DNA of 54,963 nt from the NCBI GenBank assembly GCA_023146135.1, contig JAGLCR010000057.1, positions 1 to 54,963 on the forward strand. The letters are read 5' to 3'. Shown piece by piece: positions 1 through 9,514 of the stretch; the stretch's first letter is position 1, and the number at the start of each line of letters is the position of its first letter. The stretch comes from Bacteroidales bacterium (lineage in GTDB: Bacteria; Bacteroidota; Bacteroidia; Bacteroidales; UBA1556). The notes beneath the pieces were generated by a model, which was not told the origin of the DNA, searched no databases, and saw only the letters and a list, made by a program, of their open reading frames with translations. Position numbers and translations under genes: made by a program.

Positions 1-14
1 TCCGCTCGAGACCT
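1..14 (+). tRNA. Probable 3' end of a tRNA (partial; Cys or Gly type)
   Basis: The first 14 bases read as the 3' half of a T-stem (CCGCT), a 7-nt acceptor strand (CGAGACC) and a discriminator T. A strong + strand terminator follows 14 bases later, as expected after a tRNA. U73 is typical of tRNA-Cys and tRNA-Gly, and CCA is not encoded. Only the fragment is visible, so this is an inference from pattern. Confidence 0.4.
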
Positions 15-27
15 CAGAATAAATATA

Positions 28-69
28 AACACCCTTAACTATGTAATAGTTAAGGGTGTTTTGTTTTTG
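28..69 (+). terminator. Rho-independent terminator after the partial tRNA
   Basis: A perfect 13-bp stem (28-40 with 48-60), a 7-nt loop and a T-rich tail at 59-67 point along the + strand. It would end transcription of the RNA gene entering from the left. It may also help end the minus-strand gene that stops at 145. Confidence 0.8.
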
Positions 70-144
70 TGGGGGAAGAATGAGAGGCGGTTTAGGTTCA
101 ATCCTAATTTTAATTAGTGACTACAATCCTTTTTGATTATATTC

Positions 145-3100
145 CTAAAATACCACCACTTTATGTTGTACCTTTCGATTGTCATAATGCAATATTACCA
201 CATATACACCCGGAGCTTGGCTGTTTAAGTCAAGTTTGAAAGTCTCGTTATTTGAGGTTTCAATCTTTTCGTTAAGTATCATTCGACCCATCATATCGCT
301 CACCGTAACACTTTGTGCTTGCTGACCTTCAAAATCAATATGGAAGTTGCCATCGCTAGGGTTAGGGTATATGTAGGACTTGTCGTTTTTATGTATCTCT
401 TCGAAAGTAAGTGGGAAATCAATAGTGAAGTTATAGATTATTGAGCTTCCAAAATCAGGGTTGAATTGTTCAACAATACCTCCTCCAACTTTCTTAATAT
501 TGATAAAACCGTTACCATCATTATTGGCAAAGAACTTAAGTCCATCATGGCCGCTGTCTAAAACTTCTAATTTGTAACAGCCCACACCCAATTGAAAAGT
601 GTCTCTGTAAAAAGTGTTTGCACTTAATCCTGTTTTGTGAAAGATCATGGTGCCGGCTTCATTATACAATTTGTATGAAGTTTCGTTTGCTGCTAAATTG
701 GTGCGCAAAAGGATTAAGAAATGAGATGGAATCACATCAGGAATTACAAAGCTTGAGGTGTAAGTATTGTTAAAAGAATACTCATCGGTTCCTCCATTTG
801 GATTATTTAGTTTTATATGAAACTTATTTTTCCCAGGGTTTATATTACTCCACAAAGCAGAATCTGTAGGTAGTAAGACCTCCGTTTTTTCTAGAAAATC
901 GAGCGATCCATTCCAAGTAAAAGTGTTGGGAGTGGAGGCGTTATTTACCCAGTAGGTTATCTCAACGCTGGTAAGTGTGGTAGTTCCGGTATTTTTAATA
1001 ATCACTCCAGGATTATTGCAGATAGAGTTTGTTCTGGCGTATTCTACTTTATCGGTAGGTCCAGTAATGTCTATGGCTGCTACATCAAGGCTGAAATTAG
1101 GGTCGCCATAGGTTACCAATTGATTGTTTACAATATAGTTTGATGTGCCCGAAGCCGAGTTTACACCATAATCAATATTTGCATTTTGCCCAGCAGTAAC
1201 GAAGGAGCTTATGTCCATTTCTTTTAGCAAAGTTGGCGCTCCCGGGCACCATCCAGCACGGTCATAAATCCATGTTCCCCCTTGTGGGTAAACGGGGTTT
1301 TTGGCACAGGTTTTCCACACTTGCCAGGTAAATTCTTTACTGCCTCCATCAATATTAATATAATGATTGCGAGGGGTAAATTCTCCTTGTTGCCCATGTC
1401 CTGTAATGGATGAGCGTACTAAAAATGATTTACCAGCAGACTTTAATGGAACGTCAATTGGAGGGAAAACACTTTCGTTCATTATAAGCGAGTATGATTT
1501 ATATTGTACAGGCCATATTTGTTGTATATCAATCACTTCACGTATGGGCGTACCCACAATAAAGGCGAATTTAATATCCATATCTTCCTGCCATTGTCCA
1601 CCTCGTTCAACCGTTAGTCGTTTGTCACCTTTCAAGAATGGCATAAAATCAGTAACATCAAAAGTCCATGTTTTGCCTTCCATCCCCATGTCTAAATTAA
1701 TTCCGTAAGGAGTTACGAATGACATAATTTCAAATTTCATGGGCCACCTTTTTGAATAACTCATATTTGAAATAGTGATTGTTCCATCGGCAGCTTGGGT
1801 GTTTGTATCAATAATACTTCCTGTAATGCCATCATAAACATATTCGTTTCCTGCTTCCCAAAATAGGGTATCCATAATAGTAACAATATCATCAGAATAT
1901 ACAGTGCCAATGTTTGTTTGAACCATATATTGTTTCACGGAATGTGCAGGTAAAGGAATGGTGTCATATACAGTGTCGGCCTGTATTGTTAGTTGATAAG
2001 TTCCTTGAAGAAAGGTGGTGTTTGGTCTTTGTAGACTTGTTGAATAGGCCTTGAACAAATCAATTCCTTTTTTTGACGACCATGCATGACTTATGATGGC
2101 CGTGGCACTTCTGTTATTTCCACTATAATCAGAAATTTGCGCCCCAGTATTTTCATTAAGCGGGTAGTAAGCTTGTAGATTACTATAATTTATATGTGAT
2201 GAATTAAGACTAGCATACATCCATTTTTGTAGAGTAGCTTGACTAAGGTTGGTGTCCCAAATACGAACTTCGTCAATATCTCCCACAAAGTAACGGTTGT
2301 TGATTCCACGGCTAATTCTTAGCCCAATTCCATTGGTAGTATCTGTATTTATGGTTTTATTGGCTGTAGTGAGCCCTGTTTCCAAGTTTCCATCCACATA
2401 TAATTGAATATTGTTTACAGCGGTTCCGCTAAAAACGCAAGCCACATGGTGCCAATCTCCATCAGTCAAAACAGTACTTCCATATCGATATCCTCCATTC
2501 ACTTCTACTCGTAAAGTACCATCTCCGTTTAGTCTAAAAACCCATTTTTCACCACCATTATTTTCACCCCAGCTCACAATTTCTTTGTCAGAGGTGGTTG
2601 TTTTTATCCAAGCTTCTACAGTTCGAGATGTATTTCCTGGGATTCCTTTATAGTTTACTGTTTCGATATAGTTTGTACCATTAAACAAGAATGAATTGTC
2701 GTCGGAGCTTAGTAGTGCCATATCTTGGCTCGTTTGTGAACCTGCAAAACTGATGGAATTGCTTGGCGTGCTATTAGCATAAGATAATTCGACAATAATA
2801 TTTGAAGTTCCGTTCCAGTTAAATGGAGTATAAAACTGTAAACGATTTTGACCTAAAGCGAAGTTAGTATTTTTAAAAAACACTTCAGTAAATCCATTGT
2901 GGTCAGGCATTGAGTCTGTTAAAAATGACTTTGTGCTTTCTTTAATTCGAATTCGTAAAAAACCAGTATAGGCAGTTCCATTATCAGCATTAAGAATAAT
3001 GCCGTCCAGATATCCACCAACAGCTCCAGCAGCAGTAAGCTCGGCCTGAGTATATAAAAATTGGCGTTTAGCATTAATACTGTTTACCGAAATCAACTCG

Positions 3101-3567
3101 CTATTACTTAATGTACCACTACCTACGGTTGATTGTGTGTCGGCAATGATATTATTGATGATTACATTTTGTTGAATAAATTGATAATAGGAGTTCATTG
3201 CAGTGCCACGATAAGGAAAGCTCGTGCCCGAAAAACTTGAGATACTATAATCGGGATGGCTAGCAGGTAATGAGTCTACCCGTGTTGAATCATGAATATA
3301 TGTATTACAACTATAATCCCATTCTCCGCAACCAATGTTTGTTTGTCCAGATACTGGAGGCGAAACGTTTCCATCTTTGCATCGAATATTATAATACATC
3401 AATACTTTTTCGAAACTAAGCGCCGTATTGTTCGGAAAATTGACAATTGTATCGCGCGTGCTTGATGAGTAATTTAGTGATGAAACAATAATAGTGTCAC
3501 CAGGGCTTTGTGCATTTGCTGTTGCGATAATTGTGAAGATAGTGAATAGAAGTGTATATTTTAACAT
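145..3567 (-). CDS. Secreted PNGase F-like protein with LamG domain and T9SS sorting domain
   Basis: 1140 aa. A signal peptide (about 1-19) is followed by an N-terminal segment with GCGEWDYSCNTY (about 80-92), the kind of motif found at the start of peptide-N-glycosidase F-like proteins. A LamG/concanavalin-like domain (about 295-480; EAWIKT, WHHVACVF, IDEVRIWD) follows. A second PNGase F-like block (about 600-850) carries FVTPYGI, GGQWQEDMDIKF and RAGWCPG (about 770). Residues 1060-1140 are a type A T9SS sorting domain (YPNPSDGNF, GVYVV, basic end), so the protein should be exported by PorV-dependent T9SS and attached to or released from the surface. PNGase F removes N-glycans from glycoproteins; activity here is inferred from motifs only and the catalytic residues were not mapped. 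It has a possible own promoter (TAAATTCG, minus strand, near 3605-3612). Starts at ATG 3567. Confidence 0.8.
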   Translation of the reverse strand: MLKYTLLFTIFTIIATANAQSPGDTIIVSSLNYSSSTRDTIVNFPNNTALSFEKVLMYYNIRCKDGNVSPPVSGQTNIGCGEWDYSCNTYIHDSTRVDSLPASHPDYSISSFSGTSFPYRGTAMNSYYQFIQQNVIINNIIADTQSTVGSGTLSNSELISVNSINAKRQFLYTQAELTAAGAVGGYLDGIILNADNGTAYTGFLRIRIKESTKSFLTDSMPDHNGFTEVFFKNTNFALGQNRLQFYTPFNWNGTSNIIVELSYANSTPSNSISFAGSQTSQDMALLSSDDNSFLFNGTNYIETVNYKGIPGNTSRTVEAWIKTTTSDKEIVSWGENNGGEKWVFRLNGDGTLRVEVNGGYRYGSTVLTDGDWHHVACVFSGTAVNNIQLYVDGNLETGLTTANKTINTDTTNGIGLRISRGINNRYFVGDIDEVRIWDTNLSQATLQKWMYASLNSSHINYSNLQAYYPLNENTGAQISDYSGNNRSATAIISHAWSSKKGIDLFKAYSTSLQRPNTTFLQGTYQLTIQADTVYDTIPLPAHSVKQYMVQTNIGTVYSDDIVTIMDTLFWEAGNEYVYDGITGSIIDTNTQAADGTITISNMSYSKRWPMKFEIMSFVTPYGINLDMGMEGKTWTFDVTDFMPFLKGDKRLTVERGGQWQEDMDIKFAFIVGTPIREVIDIQQIWPVQYKSYSLIMNESVFPPIDVPLKSAGKSFLVRSSITGHGQQGEFTPRNHYINIDGGSKEFTWQVWKTCAKNPVYPQGGTWIYDRAGWCPGAPTLLKEMDISSFVTAGQNANIDYGVNSASGTSNYIVNNQLVTYGDPNFSLDVAAIDITGPTDKVEYARTNSICNNPGVIIKNTGTTTLTSVEITYWVNNASTPNTFTWNGSLDFLEKTEVLLPTDSALWSNINPGKNKFHIKLNNPNGGTDEYSFNNTYTSSFVIPDVIPSHFLILLRTNLAANETSYKLYNEAGTMIFHKTGLSANTFYRDTFQLGVGCYKLEVLDSGHDGLKFFANNDGNGFINIKKVGGGIVEQFNPDFGSSIIYNFTIDFPLTFEEIHKNDKSYIYPNPSDGNFHIDFEGQQAQSVTVSDMMGRMILNEKIETSNNETFKLDLNSQAPGVYVVILHYDNRKVQHKVVVF

Positions 3568-3672
3568 AGCAAGTAATATAAGGGTAAGTAAATATGTATA
3601 AGGTGCGAATTTAGGTATTTTTCATACCGAATGAAGAAATGGAATGGAAAATGTAAAAAACAAACAAAAAAA

Positions 3673-4254
3673 TTATTTTTGTTTAAAAGTGGGTGCTGCA
3701 GTGTGAGTAATAAAAAATATTACAATTGCAATACTACTTCCAAGCAAAGCTCCTGCAATTACATCACTGGGGAAGTGAACTCCTAGATATATTCGGCTGT
3801 AAATAATAAGAAAAGCCCAGGCAAATACATAAAGAGCAATATGTTTTATTCGTTTGTATAATGCTAAAGCCATAAATGTGGCTATTGAAAACATATTTGC
3901 CGCATGGGAAGATACGAAGCCATAACGTCCACCACAATGGTCGCGCACAATGTGTACCATGCCTTTAATTTCTAAGTTGTGGCAAGGGCGTAATCTTTGA
4001 AATTGATTTTTGAAAAGGTGAACCGAAAGCCAATCAGAAAGACCAACAGCTACAATCAGCATAATTACATAAATCCACCACTGTTTGGGATAATGCTTGT
4101 AAATAAGGTAGATAAAGAGCAGATATAATGGAACCCAAATGACTGTGCTGCTAACCCAATACATGAAAAAATCGAAAAAACCATTATGCATTCCATTCAA
4201 AAAAAGGAAAATCGTATGGTCGATATGTATCAGTTTATCAAGCAAAATTACCAA
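3673..4254 (-). CDS. PAP2-family membrane phosphatase (lipid/undecaprenyl-PP phosphatase-like)
   Basis: 193 aa with several hydrophobic segments. All three PAP2 signature motifs are present: KX6RP (KNQFQRLRP), the SSHA core, and SRX5HX3D ([12 protein letters not shown]). These form the phosphatase active site of integral membrane enzymes that dephosphorylate lipid phosphates such as undecaprenyl diphosphate; the exact substrate cannot be read from sequence. The long frame starts with TTG at 4254, overlapping the obgE stop (TTGGTAA), so translation is probably coupled to obgE. A TTG three codons further in is an alternative start. It is the last gene of the hpt-adk-obgE operon. An AT-rich inverted repeat around the stop (about 3663-3682) could be a weak terminator. 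Confidence 0.85.
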   Translation of the reverse strand: MVILLDKLIHIDHTIFLFLNGMHNGFFDFFMYWVSSTVIWVPLYLLFIYLIYKHYPKQWWIYVIMLIVAVGLSDWLSVHLFKNQFQRLRPCHNLEIKGMVHIVRDHCGGRYGFVSSHAANMFSIATFMALALYKRIKHIALYVFAWAFLIIYSRIYLGVHFPSDVIAGALLGSSIAIVIFFITHTAAPTFKQK

Positions 4255-5249
4255 GTGGGTTCATTCATCTTCTTCCAAAGCTCATCTTTTAATTCATTTA
4301 TTCCTTGTCCGGCAATAGACGAAATAAATACGGTATCGATATTATTAGGTAATTCTGGTTTTAAATCCTCTATCATTTCTGCATCAAAAATATCAGACTT
4401 AGTTATTGCTAGTAATCTCGACTTGTCCAATAATTCAGGGTTAAACTGTTTTAACTCATTAAGCAGTATTTCATATTCTTTAGCAATATCATCAGTATCG
4501 ATGGGTACCATAAAAAGCAAGGTGGAATTACGTTCAATATGTCGTAGAAATCGCAAGCCTAGTCCTTTTCCTTCATGAGCACCTTCAATAATACCAGGGA
4601 TATCGGCCATTATAAACGACTTATTATCACGATATGATACAATACCTAGATTAGGTTTTAAGGTAGTAAATGGGTAGTCTGCAATCTCGGGTCGTGCGGC
4701 AGAAACCACTGATAGTAAAGTTGATTTTCCTGAACTAGGAAACCCTACAAGTCCCACATCAGCCAGAATTTTTAGCTCCAAAATCACCCAGCCTTCTTCA
4801 AGGTCCTCGCCAGGTTGAGCATAGTCAGGAGTTCGGTTAGTTGAGGTGGCAAAATGCACATTTCCCAATCCTCCACGGCCTCCTTTTTTGATTACTACTT
4901 CCTCGCCATGCTTAACAATCTCTCCAATTTGTTCGTTGGTTTCGGCATCACGAATAATAGTTCCCAAAGGCACATCAACTACTTTGTCTTCACCTTCGGC
5001 CCCTGAACTACGAGATTTACTTCCCGAAGCACCATGTTCAGCCTTTATGTGCTTGGTGTATCTTAGGTGTAATAGCGTCCAAAACTGTTCGTTACCACGA
5101 GCAATAATATGCCCCCCACGTCCACCATCACCACCATCAGGACCTCCTTTAGGAATATACTTTTCGCGGCGCATATGATGCGAACCAGCCCCTCCATTAC
5201 CTGACTTGCAATGGATTTTTACGTAATCAACAAAGTTTGAACTTGCCAT
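4248..5249 (-). CDS. obgE: GTPase Obg/CgtA
   Basis: 333 aa. The N-terminal 160 residues are the glycine-rich Obg fold ([27 protein letters not shown]). The G domain has the P loop GFPSSGKST (about 168-176), the G3 motif [10 protein letters not shown], and TKSD in the G4 position. Obg is an essential, ribosome-associated GTPase involved in 50S assembly and stress control. It lacks the C-terminal domain of some homologues, as is usual in Bacteroidota. It lies 3 nt after the adenylate kinase gene and overlaps the PAP2 gene by 7 nt, so it is within one operon. ATG start at 5249. Confidence 0.97.
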   Translation of the reverse strand: MASSNFVDYVKIHCKSGNGGAGSHHMRREKYIPKGGPDGGDGGRGGHIIARGNEQFWTLLHLRYTKHIKAEHGASGSKSRSSGAEGEDKVVDVPLGTIIRDAETNEQIGEIVKHGEEVVIKKGGRGGLGNVHFATSTNRTPDYAQPGEDLEEGWVILELKILADVGLVGFPSSGKSTLLSVVSAARPEIADYPFTTLKPNLGIVSYRDNKSFIMADIPGIIEGAHEGKGLGLRFLRHIERNSTLLFMVPIDTDDIAKEYEILLNELKQFNPELLDKSRLLAITKSDIFDAEMIEDLKPELPNNIDTVFISSIAGQGINELKDELWKKMNEPTW

Positions 5250-5252
5250 GTT

Positions 5253-6428
5253 TTATTTCTCTAAATATTGACTAATAATAGGAGCTATTGCAGCATCAAC
5301 TCGCTCAAATACGCTACCGTCATCATCATCACCATGCATCTGAATAATCTTATTTTGGTTTTTGTAGAATGAGACTACATCTTTCTTGATAATTCCTTCC
5401 CACTCTTCAAGTCGGTGAATAATTACATCGGTGCTCATATCGTAAGTACGGGCTTTTGTAGTTTTGCTTCTACCCGACAATCGACGAATTGCCTCAAGTG
5501 TAGTTGTTTGCAATTGAACAGCAAGATTAACTTCCGAATCAATTTTCTTGAGTAAACCGTCCAAAATATAAGCTTGTACAAGAGTTCTTGGAAAACCCTT
5601 AAAAACAAATCCATTTACGTGTGGGTTGTTTCTAATTGCTTGTTCGATAATACGAATTGGAAATTCATCAGGTACAAGGTCTCCCTTTTCCATAAATCGT
5701 TGGCAAGCTTTACCTAATTCTGTTCCATCAGCAATTTCTTGTCGCATTAATTTTCCAGTTGAGATATAGGCAAGGTTATATTGGTCGGCAATTCTTTTTG
5801 CCTGTGTTCCTCGTCCAGAGCCAGGTTTTCCAGTAACTACTATATTGAAATACGTGCGCTTTAATGTTTTTTCAATGGCATCATTCAAATGATTGGTAAT
5901 GTCGTTTATATCTCCCACACCATTGATGGCAATATATTTACCACGGTCTTTATAAAAGTCGACTAAAGGCATGGTTTTTTCCTCATACTCTTTCAGTCTA
6001 CTTTGAATTACTGTAAGATTATCATCGGATCGTCCAGATGATTTTCCTCTTTCCAATAGTCTGGTTATTAACTCTTCTTTTGGCACTTCAAGACTCAACA
6101 TCATGCTTAATGAAGTATCTAGTTTTAAGAGTAATCCATCCAAAATATAAGCTTGCACAACAGTACGTGGAAAGCCGTCAAAAAGAATTCCATCTTTCTT
6201 TTCTGCAAGAATTTTTTTCTCTATAATTTGAACAATTAGATCATCAGACACTAGCCTTCCTGCAGCAATAATATTTTTTGCCTTATTCCCCAATTCACTT
6301 CCCTCAGCTATTTCAACACGTAAAATGTCGCCTGTTGAAATATAAGTTAAATTGTATTTTTCAACTAAATACTTTGACTGAGTTCCTTTTCCTGCCCCCG
6401 GAGGGCCAAATAATGCTATGTTTAACAT
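5253..6428 (-). CDS. adk: Tandem (double-domain) adenylate kinase
   Basis: 391 aa made of two adenylate kinase-like domains. The first (1-190) is canonical: P loop GPPGAGKGT, STGD, LFDGFPRT and a short lid, as in the ~190-aa bacterial enzyme that interconverts ATP+AMP and 2 ADP. The second (about 196-391) repeats the order of motifs but is altered: the P-loop lysine is replaced in GKPGSGRGT, and the LDGFPRT aspartate position reads FKGFPRT. Both halves share the segment FPRT-VQAYILDGLL, so an internal duplication is likely. I expect catalysis in the first half and a structural or regulatory role for the second, which is inference. It lies between hpt and obgE in a purine/GTPase operon. Confidence 0.92.
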   Translation of the reverse strand: MLNIALFGPPGAGKGTQSKYLVEKYNLTYISTGDILRVEIAEGSELGNKAKNIIAAGRLVSDDLIVQIIEKKILAEKKDGILFDGFPRTVVQAYILDGLLLKLDTSLSMMLSLEVPKEELITRLLERGKSSGRSDDNLTVIQSRLKEYEEKTMPLVDFYKDRGKYIAINGVGDINDITNHLNDAIEKTLKRTYFNIVVTGKPGSGRGTQAKRIADQYNLAYISTGKLMRQEIADGTELGKACQRFMEKGDLVPDEFPIRIIEQAIRNNPHVNGFVFKGFPRTLVQAYILDGLLKKIDSEVNLAVQLQTTTLEAIRRLSGRSKTTKARTYDMSTDVIIHRLEEWEGIIKKDVVSFYKNQNKIIQMHGDDDDGSVFERVDAAIAPIISQYLEK

Positions 6429-6449
6429 CTTATTATGAATTTATCTTAA

Positions 6450-6983
6450 TTAAATAATTTTATAAATATCTTTGAAATTCCGGCCCAAACCATCATAGTC
6501 TAACCCATACCCAACGATGAAATCATTGGGTATATCCATTCCAATATAATCCACTTTATAGTCTTTTTGGAAAGCTTGGGGCTTAAATAATAAGGTTGCA
6601 ATACGAACCTCCTTCACGCCTTTAGCAAACAGGTCTTTAATAATGCCTTCCATTGTAATACCTGTATCTACAATATCTTCAACCACAACGATTGTTCTGC
6701 CTTCAAGGTCTTCATTTAGTCCAATGAGTTCTTTTACCTTTTCTGTTGAATGTGTGCCTTGATAGGAAGCGAGTTTTACAAAAGAGATTTCACAATCAAT
6801 AGCAATGTTTTTCATTAAATCAGCAGCAAACATAAATGCACCATTCAATACCACCAAGAAAAGTGGTTTTTTCCCATTAAGATCTTGATTGATTTCGTTG
6901 GCTACTCTTTTTACTTGAGTAAGAATATCGGCTTCGCTAATATTAATTCTAAAGCTCTTATCCTTTAGCGTAATTTCTTGCAT
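6450..6983 (-). CDS. hpt: Hypoxanthine phosphoribosyltransferase
   Basis: 177 aa, the normal length of bacterial HPRT. The PRPP-binding loop is VVVEDIVDTGITM (about 98-110) and the family features FVKLASYQGT and the C-terminal IPNDFIVGYGLDYD are clear. It converts hypoxanthine or guanine plus PRPP to IMP or GMP in purine salvage in the cytoplasm. It is the first gene of the operon hpt-adk-obgE-PAP2, 21 nt before adk. A -7 box TATCTTTG on the minus strand at 7042-7049 is the likely promoter. Confidence 0.97.
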   Translation of the reverse strand: MQEITLKDKSFRINISEADILTQVKRVANEINQDLNGKKPLFLVVLNGAFMFAADLMKNIAIDCEISFVKLASYQGTHSTEKVKELIGLNEDLEGRTIVVVEDIVDTGITMEGIIKDLFAKGVKEVRIATLLFKPQAFQKDYKVDYIGMDIPNDFIVGYGLDYDGLGRNFKDIYKII

Positions 6984-7041
6984 TGATTTTGAGTGTTGAT
7001 TATATTAATTATTGAGCCATTTGATTATTTATTCCTCAATG

Positions 7042-7049
7042 CAAAGATA
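7042..7049 (-). promoter_or_regulatory. -7 promoter box of the hpt operon
   Basis: TATCTTTG on the minus strand matches the Bacteroidota -7 consensus TAnnTTTG, about 60 nt before the hpt ATG. No clear -33 TTG partner is seen. Confidence 0.55.
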
Positions 7050-7130
7050 GAAATAATAGTGAATTACAGTTACAGTAAAATAAAACTTGTATACTTCCGA
7101 TTTAGCTGTTCGATTTACAAGCTACTGATA

Positions 7131-7168
7131 CAAAAAAAGGTGTCAAACTAGTTGTTTGACACCTTTTT
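7131..7168 (-). terminator. Terminator of the PQQ-propeller lipoprotein gene
   Basis: A perfect 15-bp stem (7134-7148 with 7154-7168) and a 5-nt loop. On the minus strand it ends in a run of T, 20 nt past the stop at 7188. The flanking A and T runs make it possibly bidirectional. Confidence 0.85.
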
Positions 7169-7187
7169 AATTTCTACTAAGACAATA

Positions 7188-8351
7188 CTATTTAAGACAA
7201 TATAAATGACCATCGAAACTAGTAACGAAAATCATTCCATTACAAATAGCTGGGCTAGTATGTACACGGTCAATAGCAGTATAGTTCCATAATTTATTTC
7301 CTGTGGCGGTGTCTAAACCATATAGGTTGTTATCATCACTACCAAAAATCACTACGCCATTACTAACTACCGGACTCGAGTGAATTACTTGTTGGGTAGT
7401 ATATTCCCAATCTTTTACACCTGTTTTTACATTCAATGCATAAAAGCGATAATCATAACTTCCAAAATACACATGATTTTTATCTACTGCTGGGCTAGAA
7501 TTAATTGGCGCTGAAGTTTGAAATGGTTTTTTCCATATAGATTCGCCAGTGGCAAAGTTCAAAGCATACATTGCATGATCGTCACAGCCAAAGAAAATAT
7601 TTCCGTTGGATATAGCTGGTGAAGATCCAATACCATCTTTTGCTTCATATTTCCATACTAAGCTGCCAGTATTTATATCTAATACATACATAAAATGATC
7701 CATGCTGCCAAAAGCAACTTTACCATCAAAAATTGCAGCACTTGAATAGATTGCATCGCCTGTTTTGAATGACCATATTTTTTCGCCGTTAGTTTTGTCT
7801 AATGCATAGAAATTACCATCGTAACTTCCAAAATAAACTACCTTGTCTAATACACTTGGACTTGACATGATAATATCGCCTGTTATATATTCCCAAGTAA
7901 GCTGACCTGATTTTCTGTTCACAGCGTAGAAAGTCCCATCTGAACTTCCGAAGAATACATTTTCTTCGTCAATATATGGATTTGAACGAATATCACCTTC
8001 TGTTGGGAATTCCCAAATAATTTCACCGCTTTTCACATCTACTGCATAAAAAATACTGTCTGCAGCACCAAAAAATACCATTCCGTAAGCTACCGAAGGG
8101 CTAGTACTAACACGTGAATTTGCCTTAACTTTCCAAAGAAGTTCGCTCTTTTCTCTACTAACATTTGTAGTAGCTATCCCAGAATTTTGGATGTCGCCTC
8201 TAAACTTATTCCAAGGCTTACTGTTTTCTGGTTGTACCACCTCTTTTTGTACTATTTCAGGTGTTGTTTCTGTCTTTTTTGCTTCATCATTCTGACAAGC
8301 AAACATCATTAGTCCAATAAGGACAATCGAGAATAACTTAATAATCTTCAT
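7188..8351 (-). CDS. PQQ-like beta-propeller lipoprotein
   Basis: 387 aa. I chose the ATG at 8351, which puts a hydrophobic segment and the lipobox MFAC (Cys about 19) at the N-terminus; an upstream in-frame extension would spoil the signal peptide. The rest is about eight repeats of ~40 residues of the form SSPxxxxxxVxFGSxDxxxYALDxxTGxxxW, the PQQ/quinoprotein propeller blade. Resembles BamB and periplasmic propeller lipoproteins, but the C-terminal residues that bind BamA were not identified, so assignment to the BAM complex is not made. It probably acts in the periplasm or at the membrane as a binding scaffold. It has its own -7 box and a strong terminator, so it is likely monocistronic. 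Confidence 0.85.
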   Translation of the reverse strand: MKIIKLFSIVLIGLMMFACQNDEAKKTETTPEIVQKEVVQPENSKPWNKFRGDIQNSGIATTNVSREKSELLWKVKANSRVSTSPSVAYGMVFFGAADSIFYAVDVKSGEIIWEFPTEGDIRSNPYIDEENVFFGSSDGTFYAVNRKSGQLTWEYITGDIIMSSPSVLDKVVYFGSYDGNFYALDKTNGEKIWSFKTGDAIYSSAAIFDGKVAFGSMDHFMYVLDINTGSLVWKYEAKDGIGSSPAISNGNIFFGCDDHAMYALNFATGESIWKKPFQTSAPINSSPAVDKNHVYFGSYDYRFYALNVKTGVKDWEYTTQQVIHSSPVVSNGVVIFGSDDNNLYGLDTATGNKLWNYTAIDRVHTSPAICNGMIFVTSFDGHLYCLK

Positions 8352-8384
8352 TTTTAATCTTTGTTTTATGATTATATTACTGTA

Positions 8385-8392
8385 CAAATATA
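8385..8392 (-). promoter_or_regulatory. -7 promoter box of the PQQ lipoprotein gene
   Basis: TATATTTG on the minus strand, 33 nt before the chosen ATG at 8351, fits TAnnTTTG. Its position supports the shorter start: a start upstream of 8385 would lie inside or before the promoter. Confidence 0.6.
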
Positions 8393-8435
8393 CGATATTT
8401 ATTTAATACTAGATGCTGCAATAAATGGCATGTAA

Positions 8436-9395
8436 TCAAATAGATATAGGTTTATTGCCATTGAAATAGTTTATAATTTTATCTACGATTACCTTCGATA
8501 GCTTATAATTTGATTCATGGGTCCAACCTGCTATATGAGGACTTAGAATTACTTTTGTTGAATTGCTTAGTGATTGAAATGCCTCCGGGAGATTATTTAT
8601 GTTAATATTTTCAAATCCAAGTTTTTCATACTCCAACACATCTAAACAGGCACCTTTTATTTTCTCATCATTAATAGCTTGTACTAGATCAATGGTGTTT
8701 ACAATAGGGCCTCTAGCTGTATTAATAAAATAGATTTCCTTTTTAAATTTTGAAATCCATTCTTGATTTACCAAATAGCTTGTTTCAGGGTTTAGAGGTA
8801 AATGTATACTTACGATGTCACTATTTTCAAATAGTTTGGTCATGCTTACCTCTTTAACATACTGGTCTGAGAAGTTACTTTTGTATTTATCATAGGCGAT
8901 TACTTCTACATCGAAACCCGATAGCCGTTTAGCGAAAGCACTCCCCATATTTCCGTAGCCAATTATTCCAATGGTCTTGCCCTCAAGTTCAATTCCTCGA
9001 TTTTTTTCTCTGTTCCATATTGCTTGACGTACTTCTTGATCGGCGCGGTTCAGATTGTTAAATAGACTCAAAAGCATTCCAATTGCTTGTTCGCCAACAG
9101 CAGTTTTATTACCTTCGGGTGAGTTGATGCAATGTATATTTTTTGAATTTGCATATACTACATCAATATTTTCCATGCCTGCTCCTACACGAGCAATAAG
9201 TTTAAGCTTACTGCCTTGGTCGATAAAATTCTTATCTATACGTATGCCACTACGCACAATGATTACATCATAATTTGGAATCATTTCAAGATAGTGTTGA
9301 TAGTCTTTTTTAATAAGCACATCAACGTAAAACCCTGCTTCTTTCAAACTAATGGGAAGTACATCATGTACAGGGTCAATTACTAATACTTTCAT
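8436..9395 (-). CDS. D-2-hydroxyacid dehydrogenase (phosphoglycerate dehydrogenase-like)
   Basis: 319 aa. The NAD-binding motif GIIGYGNMGSAFAKRL (about 143-158) and the catalytic triad of the D-isomer-specific dehydrogenases are visible: Arg in NTARGPIVNT, Glu in LDVLEYEK, His in SPHIAGWTHES. It lacks an ACT regulatory domain, as in the short SerA-like enzymes. Likely reaction is NAD-dependent oxidation of 3-phosphoglycerate or a related D-2-hydroxyacid; no serC neighbour is present to settle the substrate. It stands apart from its neighbours by 84 and 119 nt. Confidence 0.88.
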   Translation of the reverse strand: MKVLVIDPVHDVLPISLKEAGFYVDVLIKKDYQHYLEMIPNYDVIIVRSGIRIDKNFIDQGSKLKLIARVGAGMENIDVVYANSKNIHCINSPEGNKTAVGEQAIGMLLSLFNNLNRADQEVRQAIWNREKNRGIELEGKTIGIIGYGNMGSAFAKRLSGFDVEVIAYDKYKSNFSDQYVKEVSMTKLFENSDIVSIHLPLNPETSYLVNQEWISKFKKEIYFINTARGPIVNTIDLVQAINDEKIKGACLDVLEYEKLGFENININNLPEAFQSLSNSTKVILSPHIAGWTHESNYKLSKVIVDKIINYFNGNKPISI

Positions 9396-9465
9396 CTTTC
9401 AAAATGTTATATTGACACAAATTTCAATTAAGCATCGATTGTGCAAAGGTCTAAAAAAATGATTC

Positions 9466-9495
9466 AAAAAAAAAGGGAGCATATGCTCCCTTTTT
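9466..9495. terminator. Bidirectional terminator hairpin
   Basis: The palindrome GGGAGCATATGCTCCC with an A run before and a T run after forms a stem of more than 10 bp. It lies 20 nt downstream of the minus-strand barrel gene ending at 9515, so it mainly terminates that gene. Confidence 0.8.
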
Positions 9496-9514
9496 CAATT
9501 TTTTTGGAATATCA

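Noticed and set aside
4186-4578. Plus-strand frame across the PAP2/obgE junction
   Set aside because: Antisense to two well-supported genes and with no recognisable features.
7188-8351. Naming the PQQ lipoprotein BamB
   Set aside because: The propeller fold is shared by many proteins; no BAM-specific residues or neighbours support it.
8352-8387. Upstream start of the PQQ lipoprotein at 8387
   Set aside because: It overlaps the -7 box and places a basic stretch before the lipoprotein signal.
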